DNA of 64,000 bases from NCBI RefSeq assembly GCF_014648995.1, contig NZ_BMSE01000023.1, forward strand, positions 62,001 to 126,000, given 5' to 3'. How positions within the stretch are numbered: the stretch's first letter is position 1; each line of letters starts with the position of its first letter. The stretch comes from Streptomyces massasporeus. Its GTDB lineage: Bacteria > Actinomycetota > Actinomycetes > Streptomycetales > Streptomycetaceae. Under the pieces are notes generated by a model, which saw nothing but the letters and a program-made list of their open reading frames with translations, was not told the origin of the DNA and did not search any database. The position numbers and the translations under genes are program-made. Shown here piece by piece: positions 31,074 to 39,457 of the stretch.

Positions 31074-34066
31074 GGCTGCACCGGCTCACCCTCACCGCCT
31101 TCGGCCCCTTCGGAGGCACCCAGACCGTCGACTTCGACGACCTGTCGACGGCCGGGCTGTTCCTGCTGCACGGCCCCACCGGCGCGGGCAAGACATCCGT
31201 CCTCGACGCCGTCTGCTACGCCCTCTACGGCTCGGTGCCGGGCGCCCGGCAGGGCGGCGCACAGGGCACGGCCCTGCGCAGCGACCACGCCGCATCCGCG
31301 ACCCGCACCGAGGTCACCCTCGACCTCACCGTCGCCGGACGCCGCCTGGAGGTCACCCGCCAGCCGCCCTGGGAGCGCCCCAAGAAGCGCGGCACCGGCA
31401 CCACACTGGACAAGGCCCAGACATGGCTGCGCGAGTACGACGCGCCGGCCGGGACCTGGAAGGACCTCAGCCGCTCCCACCAGGAGATCGGCGAGGAGAT
31501 CACCCAGCTGCTCGGCATGAGCCGGGAGCAGTTCTGCCAGGTCGTGCTGCTGCCGCAGGGCGACTTCGCCCGGTTCCTGCGCGCTGACGCCGAGGCCCGC
31601 GGCAAACTGCTGGGCCGCCTGTTCGACACCCGCCGCTTCGCCGACGTCGAGAAGCGCCTCGCCGAGCGGCGCCGCACCACCGAGACCCAGGTGCGGGACG
31701 GGGACGCGGAGCTGCTGGCCGACGCCCACCGCATGCAGCAGGCCGCGGGCGACGCCATGGAGCTGCCCGAGCTGGCCCCGGGCGAACCGGGACTCGCCGA
31801 CGCCGTACTGAACGCGGCCGCCGTCGCCCGCAGCACCGCCCGCGAGCAGCTCACCGTCGCCGCCTGCACGCTCACCGCCGCCGAGTCCGCGCAGGCCGCC
31901 GCCGGCCGCGCCCTGGACGACGTACGCGAACTCGCCCGGCTCCAGCGGCGGTTCGCGGAGGCCAGGGAGCGGGCGGCGCGCCTGGAGCAGGGAGCCGAGG
32001 CCTACCGGGAGGCCCTGGCGCTCATGGAGCGGGCCCGCAAGGCCGAAGCGGTCGCGCCCGCCCTGGACCTGCGCGAGACCTCCGAAGCCGAACACCGCCG
32101 GGCGGCCGCCGCCGAGGCACGCGCGCGTGCCCTGCTCCCGGACACCTTCGCCGACGCGGGCGCGGCCGGGCTGGCCGCCGCCGCACGCCGGGCCGCCGAG
32201 GAACTGGGCGGGCTCGACTCGGCCCGCCGGGCCGAGCGGCGCCTGGCCGAACTCCTCGACGAGCGCGCCGGCCTGGACCGCCAGGACCGCGCCGACGCGG
32301 ACCTCCTGCACGAGGCGGAGGCCTGGCTCGACGGCTGGGAGGAGACGCGCACCGCACTCCAGACCCGGGTCGACACCGCGCAGCAGGCGGCCGCCCTCGC
32401 CGAGCAGCTCGCCGAGCGGCGCGAGCCCGCACAGCAGCGGCTCCGGGCGGCCCGGATGCGCGACCAGCTCGCCCAGGACACGGACCGGGCGGTCGACCGG
32501 GTCCGCACCGCGCAGGACGACACGCTCCGGGCCAAGCAGCACTGGCTGGACCTCAAGGAGCAGCGCCTGAACGGCATCGCCGCCGAACTGGCCGCACACC
32601 TCACCGACGGCGCACCCTGCGCCGTCTGCGGCGCCACCGAACACCCCGACCCCGCCCGCAAGGTCGCCGGGCACGTCGACCGCGAGGCGGAGGAGCACGC
32701 CCTCACGGCCTACCAGCGCGCCGACGAGCAGCGCGCCGAGGACGAACGGCGACTCGCCGTCGTACGGGAGGCCCTCGCCGCGGCCACCGCGGAGGCCGGT
32801 GACAGCCCCACCGAACAACTCGCCCGTGAAGCAGCGGAGTTGGAGGAGCGGTACGCGCAGGCCCGCAGTGCCGCGGCCGAGCTGCACGCCGCGCAGGAAC
32901 GGCTGCGGCAGGCCGGGCAAGAGCACGAACGGCGCCTCGCCGCCCGGCAGGAGACCGCCGTCCGGACCGCCTCCCGGGTCGGTCACCGGGAGCGACTGGA
33001 CCGCGAACGGGCCTCCCTGGAAACGGAGCTGGACCGGGCGCGCGGCTCCCTGGACAGCGTCGCCGCGCGGGCCGCACAGCTCGAGCGGCGCACCGCGCTC
33101 CTCACGGACGCCGCCGACACCGCCCGCGTCGCCGAGGACACCGCCCAGCGGCTCAAGGACGCCGACGCCCGGCTCGCCGACGCCGCCTTCCGCGCCGGCT
33201 TCGAGACCCCGCAGGCCGCGGCCGCCGCCCTCCTCGACAACGCCGCCCACCGCGAACTGCAACGCCGTCTGGACGCCTGGCAGCACGAGGACGCCGCCGT
33301 ACGGGCCGTCCTCGCCGAGGCCGACACGGCCGCGGCGGCCCGCGAGCCGCACGCCGACCTGGAATCGGCCCAGCAGGCCGCCGACGAGGCGGCCCGGAGG
33401 CTGCGCGACGCCGCCTCCGCCCATGACGCCGCCGGCCGGCGCTGCGCCGAACTCGACCGGCTCTCCGCCCGGGCGACCGCCTCCGTGCGCCGGCTGGCGC
33501 CGCTTCGCGAGGAGTACGACCGCGTCGCCCGCATGGCCGGCCTCGCCGCGGGCACCTCGGCGGACAACGAACGCCGCATGCGCCTGGAGTCCTACGTCCT
33601 GGCGGCCCGGCTGGAGCAGGTCGCCGCCGCCGCGACCGTCCGGCTGCGCCGCATGTCCTCCGGCCGCTACACCCTCGTCCACTCCGACGACCGCACCGGA
33701 CGCGGCCGCAGCGGGCTCGGACTGCATGTCGTCGACGCCTGGACCGGCCGCGAACGCGACACCGCGACCCTGTCCGGCGGCGAGACGTTCTTCGCCTCGC
33801 TCGCCCTGGCCCTAGGCCTCGCGGACGTCGTCACGGACGAGGCGGGCGGGGTGCGGCTGGACACCCTCTTCATCGACGAGGGCTTCGGCAGCCTCGACGA
33901 CCAGACCCTCGACGAGGTCCTCGACGTCCTCGACTCCCTGCGCGAACGCGACCGGAGCGTCGGCATCGTCAGCCACGTCGCCGACCTGCGGCGGCGGATC
34001 CACGCCCAGCTCGAAGTGCTCAAGGGCCGGTCCGGCTCGACACTGCGCCAGCGCGGCACCGGCTGA
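31070..34066 (+). CDS. sbcC: Exonuclease subunit SbcC (Rad50-type ATPase)
   Basis: 998 residues. N-terminal ATPase half with Walker A GPTGAGKTS (about 36-44) and Q-loop QVVLLPQGDFARFL; two long Ala/Arg/Glu-rich coiled coils; zinc hook CAVC (Cys517 and Cys520) between them; C-terminal half with signature LSGGETFFASLALALGL and Walker B LDTLFIDEGFGSLD. It opens and closes the SbcD nuclease on DNA ends. The stretch is very GC-rich and carries a 1038-codon open frame on the opposite strand, which is only a shadow. It nearly touches the convergent Lrp gene. Confidence 0.95.
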   Translation: MRLHRLTLTAFGPFGGTQTVDFDDLSTAGLFLLHGPTGAGKTSVLDAVCYALYGSVPGARQGGAQGTALRSDHAASATRTEVTLDLTVAGRRLEVTRQPPWERPKKRGTGTTLDKAQTWLREYDAPAGTWKDLSRSHQEIGEEITQLLGMSREQFCQVVLLPQGDFARFLRADAEARGKLLGRLFDTRRFADVEKRLAERRRTTETQVRDGDAELLADAHRMQQAAGDAMELPELAPGEPGLADAVLNAAAVARSTAREQLTVAACTLTAAESAQAAAGRALDDVRELARLQRRFAEARERAARLEQGAEAYREALALMERARKAEAVAPALDLRETSEAEHRRAAAAEARARALLPDTFADAGAAGLAAAARRAAEELGGLDSARRAERRLAELLDERAGLDRQDRADADLLHEAEAWLDGWEETRTALQTRVDTAQQAAALAEQLAERREPAQQRLRAARMRDQLAQDTDRAVDRVRTAQDDTLRAKQHWLDLKEQRLNGIAAELAAHLTDGAPCAVCGATEHPDPARKVAGHVDREAEEHALTAYQRADEQRAEDERRLAVVREALAAATAEAGDSPTEQLAREAAELEERYAQARSAAAELHAAQERLRQAGQEHERRLAARQETAVRTASRVGHRERLDRERASLETELDRARGSLDSVAARAAQLERRTALLTDAADTARVAEDTAQRLKDADARLADAAFRAGFETPQAAAAALLDNAAHRELQRRLDAWQHEDAAVRAVLAEADTAAAAREPHADLESAQQAADEAARRLRDAASAHDAAGRRCAELDRLSARATASVRRLAPLREEYDRVARMAGLAAGTSADNERRMRLESYVLAARLEQVAAAATVRLRRMSSGRYTLVHSDDRTGRGRSGLGLHVVDAWTGRERDTATLSGGETFFASLALALGLADVVTDEAGGVRLDTLFIDEGFGSLDDQTLDEVLDVLDSLRERDRSVGIVSHVADLRRRIHAQLEVLKGRSGSTLRQRGTG

Positions 34067-34068
34067 CG

Positions 34069-34515
34069 TCAGCGCCCCAGGGGACGCCCGGGGAGGGGCG
34101 AGGAGTACACCACGCTCGTGGTCACCGAGCCCAGCGCCCCGATCTTCCCCGACACCTCCTCCAGGTGGCGCATCGAGCGGGCCGTGACCTTGATGACGAA
34201 GCAGTCGTCCCCCGTGACGTGGTGCGCCTCCAGGATCTCGGGCGTGACGGCGACCAGGTCGTGGAAGGGCTTGTAGTTGCCGTTCGGATACCTCAGGCGC
34301 ACGAACGCCAGGATGGGCAGGCCCAGCCGCTCCGGGTCCACCACCGCCGCGTAGCCCCGGATGACCCCGGCCTCCTCCATGCGGCGCACCCGGTCGGTGA
34401 CCGCGCTCGCGGACATGGAGACGGCGCGGGCCAGCTCGGCGAAACTGGCCCGGCCCTCCCGCTGGAGGACGTCCAGAATGCGCCAGTCGGTGGCGTCCGG
34501 GGAATACTCGGTCAT
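34069..34515 (-). CDS. Lrp/AsnC-family regulator
   Basis: 148 residues. HTH at about 4-50 (DWRILDVLQREGRASFAELARAVSMSASAVTDRVRRMEEAGVI, recognition helix SASAVTDRVRRM) and a C-terminal RAM/ACT-like domain (HHVTGDDCFVIKVTARSMRHLEE). Such octameric regulators sense amino acids. ATG 34515 was chosen over an upstream start because the HTH begins at the usual distance; TATCCC stands 6 nt upstream. It is divergent from the rhodanese gene, a likely target. Confidence 0.9.
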   Translation of the reverse strand: MTEYSPDATDWRILDVLQREGRASFAELARAVSMSASAVTDRVRRMEEAGVIRGYAAVVDPERLGLPILAFVRLRYPNGNYKPFHDLVAVTPEILEAHHVTGDDCFVIKVTARSMRHLEEVSGKIGALGSVTTSVVYSSPLPGRPLGR

Positions 34516-34596
34516 GCCCGAGGGATAGCAGGGGAATCCCCGGCGGATCAAGCAGAGCGCCGGGGATCGTCACTTCAGGGACGGCACCGGCGGCCG

Positions 34597-34608
34597 TAGT
34601 TTTGCCGC
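34597..34608 (+). promoter_or_regulatory. Leaderless -10 element for the rhodanese gene
   Basis: TAGTTT, six bases (TGCCGC), then ATG 34609. Confidence 0.5.
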
Positions 34609-35082
34609 ATGACCACCACCGTGAACCCCGTCCTGCGCGTCGCCCCCGCCGCTCCGGCCGAGGCCGCCGCCCACTTCCGCGCGGGTCTCGCCTTCCACAC
34701 CGACGTGTCCGACGTCGCCGCCGCACTCGCCGCCGGCGGCGACCCCGGCTTCGTCCTCGTCGACTCCCGCTCCACCGAGGCGTGGGACCAGGGCCACATC
34801 CCCGGCGCGCTCCACCTGCCGACCGCGCTCGTCCCCGAGCAGGCCGAGCGGCTCCTCGACCGGTCGGTGCCGGTCGTCACGTACTGCTGGGGTCCCGGCT
34901 GCAACGGCGCCGCCCGGGCCGCCCTGGCCCTCGCCGAACTCGGCTACGGGGTCAAGGAGATGCTCGGCGGTTTCGAGTACTGGGTGCGCGAGGGCTTGGC
35001 CTTCGAGACCTGGCAGGGGCGCGAGCGCAGGGCCCCGGACCCCCTGACGGCGCCCGTGGACACCGGCGACTGCGGCTGCTGA
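34609..35082 (+). CDS. Rhodanese-domain sulfurtransferase
   Basis: 157 residues with one rhodanese domain: FVLVDSRSTEAWDQGHIPGALHLP is the CH2A-like block and YCWGPGCNGAARAALALAELGY holds the active-site Cys (CWGPGC) followed by the conserved helix. It transfers sulfur or acts in sulfur sensing. The C-terminus ends DTGDCGC with two more cysteines, an unusual tail. Divergent from an Lrp regulator and probably leaderless. Confidence 0.88.
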   Translation: MTTTVNPVLRVAPAAPAEAAAHFRAGLAFHTDVSDVAAALAAGGDPGFVLVDSRSTEAWDQGHIPGALHLPTALVPEQAERLLDRSVPVVTYCWGPGCNGAARAALALAELGYGVKEMLGGFEYWVREGLAFETWQGRERRAPDPLTAPVDTGDCGC

Positions 35083-35113
35083 ACCCCCGATCCTTTGCCG
35101 CGAGTTGACCCTG

Positions 35114-35127
35114 TAGGTTCTTGCGCC
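35114..35127 (+). promoter_or_regulatory. -10 element 8 nt before the Imm21-like gene
   Basis: TAGGTT, a full TAGRRT match, followed by eight bases and ATG 35128. Confidence 0.4.
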
Positions 35128-35646
35128 ATGGTGCGATACGCGGAGCCGGGCGCAGTGGAATGGGTGGAGTCGGGCGGCGGACCGCTGATAGCGGTGCCGG
35201 AGACCGTCCTGCCGTTCTGGGCGGGTGCCGACGGCGAGGAGACGGCCTCGGACTACGACCGGGCCTGCGAGGTGGACGGCCACGTCGGCCTCCTCCCGGT
35301 CGGCGACTCCACCGCCCTGGTCCTGGGCGACGAGCCCGCCTCGACCGCCTACCTGCCCGACCGGGGCATGTTCGTCCGGTGGTGCGCCGGCGACTCCGAG
35401 CACGAACTGCTGGCGAGCGTCCCGCCGGCGACCGCCACGGCGGAGTGGGGACCGGAGACGACCTGGAAGGTGCCCGGGCCCGTCCGCCTCTTCGACGCGG
35501 CCTGGCCCGGGACGGGCCTCGCGGACACCGACCAGGTCCGGGTGGCCCTGGAACCCGGCAGATACGCGGTCCGCGCGGCGAGGGTCCAGCCGGGCCCGGA
35601 GGCCTGGCTGGACCTGATCGAGCTGCGCCTCCTGACGCCGCGGTAG
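35128..35646 (+). CDS. Imm21-family immunity-like protein
   Basis: 172 residues. WVESGGGPLIAVPETVLPFWAGAD near the N-terminus, ALVLGDEPASTAYLP and MFVRWCAG in the middle resemble the Imm21 family of putative contact-toxin immunity proteins, recalled from actinobacterial annotation. No toxin, WXG100 or secretion gene is nearby, so it may be an orphan immunity gene or have been co-opted. Its last four codons and stop (CTGACGCCGCGGTAG) form the first part of the minisatellite that follows. Confidence 0.65.
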   Translation: MVRYAEPGAVEWVESGGGPLIAVPETVLPFWAGADGEETASDYDRACEVDGHVGLLPVGDSTALVLGDEPASTAYLPDRGMFVRWCAGDSEHELLASVPPATATAEWGPETTWKVPGPVRLFDAAWPGTGLADTDQVRVALEPGRYAVRAARVQPGPEAWLDLIELRLLTPR

Positions 35647-35880
35647 CGACGCCCTGCGGACGCGCCAGCATCATGACGCCGCGGTAGCGACGCCCTGCGG
35701 ACGCGCCAGCATCATGACGCCGCGGTGGCGACGCCCTGCGGACGCGCCTGCATCATGACGCCGCGGTGGCGACGCCCTGCGGACGCGCCTGCATCATGAC
35801 GCCGTCGTTGCGACGCCCCGCGGATGCGCCTGCCTCTTGGCGCCGCGGTAGCGACGCCCCGCGGACGCGTCTGGCTCCGC
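35632..35880. repeat. 41-bp minisatellite between convergent genes
   Basis: About six copies of GCCGCGGTAGCGACGCCCTG-CGGACGCGCCAGCATCATGAC, with drift in the later copies. The first copy includes the TAG stop of the Imm21-like gene. It fills the convergent junction with the DUF885 gene. Confidence 0.88.
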
Positions 35881-35921
35881 GAGAGCGGCGCCCCGCAGCC
35901 GCGCCTACAGCTACGACACGC

Positions 35922-37613
35922 CTACAGCTGCGACAGTTCGTCAACCAGGTCGTCCAGACCCAGCGACCCCTGGGACAGCGCGGCCATGTGCCAGGCCTTC
36001 GGGTCGAAGGCGTCGCCGTGGCGGGCGCGGGCGTTCTCGCGGCCCAGCAGCCAGGCCCGCTCGCCCAGCTTGTAGCCGATGGCCTGGCCCGGCATGGACA
36101 GGTAGCGGGTCAGCTCGCTCTCCACGAAGTCCGCGGGCCGGCTGCTGTGCGAGCCGAAGAACTCCTGCGCCAGCTCGGCCGTCCAGCGCTCGCCGGGGTG
36201 GAAGGGCGAGTCGTCCGGGATCGTCAGCTCCAGGTGCATGCCGATGTCGATGATGACGCGCACCGCGCGCATCATCTGGGCGTCCAGGTAGCCGAGCCGG
36301 CGCTCCGGGTCGGTCAGGAAGCCCAGTTCGTCCATCAGCCGCTCCGCGTACAGCGCCCAGCCCTCGGCGTTGGCGCTCACCATGCCGACGCTCGCCTGGT
36401 AGCGGGAGAGGTTCTGCGCCACGTGCTTCCACTGGGCCAGCTGGAGGTGATGGCCGGGCACGCCCTCGTGGTACCAGGTCGACACCAGGTCGTAGACCGG
36501 GAAGCGCGTCTCGCCCATGGTGGGCAGCCAGGTGCAGCCCGGCCGGGAGAAGTCGTCCGACGGCGGCGTGTAGTAGGGGGCCGCGGCACTGCCCGGAGGG
36601 GCGATGCGCGACTCCACCCGGCGCACCCGCTCGGCCAGGTCGAAGTGGGTGCCGTCGAGCGCGTCCATCGCCTCGTCCATGAGGCTCTGCAGCCAGTCGC
36701 GGACCTCGTCGACGCCCTCGATGTGCGTGCCCTGCGCGTCGAGGTGGGCCAGCGCCTCCCACGGCGTGCCGGCGCCCGGCAGGATCTTCTCCGCCTCGCT
36801 CTTCATCTCGCCGAGCAGCCGGTGGTACTCGGACCAGCCGTAGGCGTACGCCTCGTCCAGGTCGAGGTCCGTGCCGTTGAAGTAGCGCACCCAGCGCGCG
36901 TACCGCTCCCGGCCCACCACGTCCGGCGCGCCCTCGATCGTCGGCGCGTACACGTCCCGCATCCAGTCGCGCAGCCGCACGACCGCCTCGGTGGCCGAGC
37001 GGGCGGCGGCGTCCAGCTCGGACCGCAGGGCCTCGGGGCCGGCCGCCGCGTACTGCTCGAACCAGCCGTGACCCTCGCCGTCCGCGTCGGCCCACTCACC
37101 GAGCTGCGTCACGAAGGTGGCGGTGGCGCGGGGGCCGGCGTACAGCTTCCGCTCCAGGCCGAGCGCCAGGGACTCCCGATAGCCCTCCAGCGCGGCCGGG
37201 ACACCGCGCAGCCGCTCGGCGATCGCCGCCCAGTCCTCCTCCGCCTGCGCGGGCGTCACGGTGAACACCTGCCGCACCGCGTGCGCGATGGAGCTCAGGT
37301 TGCTGACGGAACGAAGGCTCTCGTCGGCCTCGTGGACCGCCAGTTCGGCGCCCAGCCGCTCGCGCAGCAGCCGTGCGCACCGGCGCTCGATGTCACTGTC
37401 CGCGCCGGGCAGCCGCTCGGCCTCGTCCAGCCGGGCCAGCGTCCGCCGCGCCAGCTCCGCGAGCGCCTCCTGCCCGGCGGGCGAGGTGTCGGGCAGCCTG
37501 CTCGAACTCTCCTTGTCGCCGAGGAACGTGCCGGTGATCGGGTCGAGGGCGACGAGCTCGTCGACGTACGCGTCGGCGACCTCTCGGGGCAGCGGGCTCT
37601 TGATCTCAGACAT
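35922..37613 (-). CDS. DUF885 family metallopeptidase-like protein
   Basis: 563 residues, the usual size for DUF885 proteins, which are M1/M3-like zinc peptidases by sequence. STWYHEGVPGHHLQLAQW contains the HExxxGH-type metal site; NAEGWALYAERLMDELG, with the conserved Glu, follows. No signal peptide, so cytoplasmic. ATG 37613 has GAGGA about 8 nt upstream. It follows an Lrp regulator gene on the same strand with a 31-bp gap, so the two may be co-transcribed. Confidence 0.88.
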   Translation of the reverse strand: MSEIKSPLPREVADAYVDELVALDPITGTFLGDKESSSRLPDTSPAGQEALAELARRTLARLDEAERLPGADSDIERRCARLLRERLGAELAVHEADESLRSVSNLSSIAHAVRQVFTVTPAQAEEDWAAIAERLRGVPAALEGYRESLALGLERKLYAGPRATATFVTQLGEWADADGEGHGWFEQYAAAGPEALRSELDAAARSATEAVVRLRDWMRDVYAPTIEGAPDVVGRERYARWVRYFNGTDLDLDEAYAYGWSEYHRLLGEMKSEAEKILPGAGTPWEALAHLDAQGTHIEGVDEVRDWLQSLMDEAMDALDGTHFDLAERVRRVESRIAPPGSAAAPYYTPPSDDFSRPGCTWLPTMGETRFPVYDLVSTWYHEGVPGHHLQLAQWKHVAQNLSRYQASVGMVSANAEGWALYAERLMDELGFLTDPERRLGYLDAQMMRAVRVIIDIGMHLELTIPDDSPFHPGERWTAELAQEFFGSHSSRPADFVESELTRYLSMPGQAIGYKLGERAWLLGRENARARHGDAFDPKAWHMAALSQGSLGLDDLVDELSQL

Positions 37614-37644
37614 GCCGCCATCCTCGTACGACGGACCGCGCACG

Positions 37645-38136
37645 TCACGCCGATTGAGCCGAGGGCGAAGGCGGCAGCAGCGGCCCGCACTCCCACTGCT
37701 GGAAGATCAGCCGGGTCTCCACCCGTGCCACCTCCCGCTGCGACGTGAACTCGTCCAGCACCAGCCGCTGCAGGTCGGCCATGTCGGCGACCGCGACATG
37801 GACCAGATAGTCGTCGGGACCGGTCAGGTGGAAGACCGTCCGCGACTCCGGCAGGACCCGGATCCGCTCCACGAACGGTCCCACCAGCTCCCGGCGGTGC
37901 GGCCTGACCTGCACTGACAGCAGGGCCTCCAGTCCCCGTCCGAGCTTGGCCGGATCCAGCTCCAGCCGGTGCCCGAGGATGACGCCCGACCGGCGCAGCC
38001 GCGTGACCCGGTCCAGACACGTCGACGGCGCCACTCCGACCTGCGCGGCGAGATCCCGGTAGGTCGCCCGGGCGTCGTTCTGCAACAGCCGCAACAGATG
38101 GAGATCCACCGGATCGAGTACGACAGATTCAGCCAT
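37645..38136 (-). CDS. Lrp/AsnC-family regulator
   Basis: 163 residues. HTH at about 8-55 (DPVDLHLLRLLQNDARATYRDLAAQVGVAPSTCLDRVTRLRRSGVI) and a RAM domain (RTVFHLTGPDDYLVHVAVADM). Divergent from a Cys/Met-metabolism PLP enzyme only 61 bp away, which is its likely target, as for BkdR/DecR-like Lrp proteins that control sulfur amino-acid catabolism. ATG 38136 has TACGTT exactly 6 nt upstream. Confidence 0.9.
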   Translation of the reverse strand: MAESVVLDPVDLHLLRLLQNDARATYRDLAAQVGVAPSTCLDRVTRLRRSGVILGHRLELDPAKLGRGLEALLSVQVRPHRRELVGPFVERIRVLPESRTVFHLTGPDDYLVHVAVADMADLQRLVLDEFTSQREVARVETRLIFQQWECGPLLPPSPSAQSA

Positions 38137-38148
38137 CGGCCGAACGTA
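38137..38148 (-). promoter_or_regulatory. Leaderless -10 element for the second Lrp gene
   Basis: Reading leftward TACGTT, six bases (CGGCCG), then ATG 38136. Confidence 0.45.
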
Positions 38149-38197
38149 GCACGGGAGCCGTACCCGGCAGCCCGGCCGATGTTCACCCTTGCGCACC

Positions 38198-39448
38198 ATG
38201 GACATGGACACAACGAGCACGCGCGCCCACGACGACATACGCACCGCACCGCGAGCCCTCGCCACCGAGGCCGTGCACGCCGGGCGGGACGACCTCGCCC
38301 GGCAGGGTCTGCACGCCCCGCCCATCGACCTGTCCACCACCTACCCGTCGTACGACAGCCGCGGCGAGGCGGCCCGGATCGACGCGTTCGCCACCACCGG
38401 CGCGGAGCCGGACGGCCCGCCCGTCTACGGACGGCTGGGCAACCCGACCGTCGCCCGCTTCGAGACCGCCCTGGCCCGCCTGGAGGGCACCGAGGCGGCA
38501 GTGGCGTTCGCGAGCGGCATGGCCGCGCTCAGCGCCGTCCTGCTCGTCCGCGGCTCCATGGGCCTGCGGCACGTCGTCGCCGTACGCCCCCTGTACGGCT
38601 GCAGCGACCATCTGCTCACCGCCGGGCTGCTGGGCTCGGAGGTGACCTGGACCGACCCGGCCGGTGTCGCCGACGCCCTGCGCCCGGACACCGGACTCGT
38701 CCTGGTCGAGTCCCCGGCCAACCCCACGCTCGCCGAGGTCGACCTGCGGGCCGTCGCGCACGCCTGCGGCTCGGTGCCGCTGCTCGTCGACAACACCTTC
38801 GCCACGCCGGTCCTCCAGCGCCCCGCCGAGCACGGGGCCCGGCTGATCCTGCACAGCGCCACCAAGTACCTCGGCGGACACGGCGACGTCCTCGCGGGCG
38901 TGGTCGCCTGTGACGAGGAGTTCGCGGGCCGGCTGCGGCAGGTGCGCTTCGCCACGGGCGGCGTGCTGCACCCGCTGGCCGGCTACCTGCTGCTGCGCGG
39001 CCTGTCCACCCTCCCCGTCCGGGTCCGGGCGGCCTCCGCCACGGCGGCCGAACTCGTCCGCCGCCTCGCCGCCGACCCGCGCGTCGCCCGCGTCCACTAC
39101 CCGCGCATCGGCGGCGCGATGGTCGCCTTCGAGGTGTACGGCGACCCGCACGAGGTGATCGGCGCGGTTCGCCTGATCACCCCGGCGGTGAGCCTCGGCA
39201 GCGTGGACACCCTCATCCAGCACCCGGCCTCCATCAGCCACCGCATCGTCGACGCGGACGACCGCAGGGGAGCCGGCGTGAGCGACCGGCTCCTGCGCAT
39301 GTCGGTGGGGCTGGAGGACGTGGAGGACCTCTGGTCGGATCTGGACGCAGCCCTGGGACGACGCCCCGAAAGGGCGCGGGGCTGTGCTGATGTGCGGCTC
39401 CGCCGCGTGGGCGCGAGCAACCACGAAGCACCCGCACTCGCCGACTGA
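38198..39448 (+). CDS. Cys/Met metabolism PLP-dependent enzyme (gamma-lyase/synthase family)
   Basis: 416 residues. VYGRLGNPTVARFETALARLEG holds the Tyr-Arg phosphate-binding pair of the neighbouring subunit; LVLVESPANPTLAEVDL and LVDNTFATPVLQRP follow; the PLP lysine is in HSATKYLGGHGD. The family covers cystathionine gamma-synthase, methionine gamma-lyase and related enzymes; residue choice alone does not settle which, although the divergent Lrp gene favours catabolism. The last 30 residues (from RRPERARGCADVRLRRVG) are encoded by the dispersed repeat, so the natural C-terminus probably was ...WSDLDAALG. Confidence 0.9.
   Translation: MDMDTTSTRAHDDIRTAPRALATEAVHAGRDDLARQGLHAPPIDLSTTYPSYDSRGEAARIDAFATTGAEPDGPPVYGRLGNPTVARFETALARLEGTEAAVAFASGMAALSAVLLVRGSMGLRHVVAVRPLYGCSDHLLTAGLLGSEVTWTDPAGVADALRPDTGLVLVESPANPTLAEVDLRAVAHACGSVPLLVDNTFATPVLQRPAEHGARLILHSATKYLGGHGDVLAGVVACDEEFAGRLRQVRFATGGVLHPLAGYLLLRGLSTLPVRVRAASATAAELVRRLAADPRVARVHYPRIGGAMVAFEVYGDPHEVIGAVRLITPAVSLGSVDTLIQHPASISHRIVDADDRRGAGVSDRLLRMSVGLEDVEDLWSDLDAALGRRPERARGCADVRLRRVGASNHEAPALAD
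39354..39424. repeat. Dispersed extragenic palindrome, copy 3, inside a gene 3' end
   Basis: CGCCC-CGAAA-GGGCG hairpin followed by GCGGGGCTGTGCTGATGTGC and GGCTCCGCCGCGTGGGCGCG. Same element as at 2.3 and 13.3 kb, but here it is read through as the C-terminal tail of the PLP enzyme. Confidence 0.8.
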
Positions 39449-39457
39449 CGCACGCCC

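Noticed and set aside
30611..33727. 1038-codon frame antisense to sbcC
   Set aside because: Shadow of the GC3-rich sbcC coding strand; the sense product has all Rad50/SbcC motifs while the antisense one has none.
34050..34080. Terminator between sbcC and the convergent Lrp gene
   Set aside because: The stop codons are 2 bp apart and no inverted repeat of useful length is seen there.
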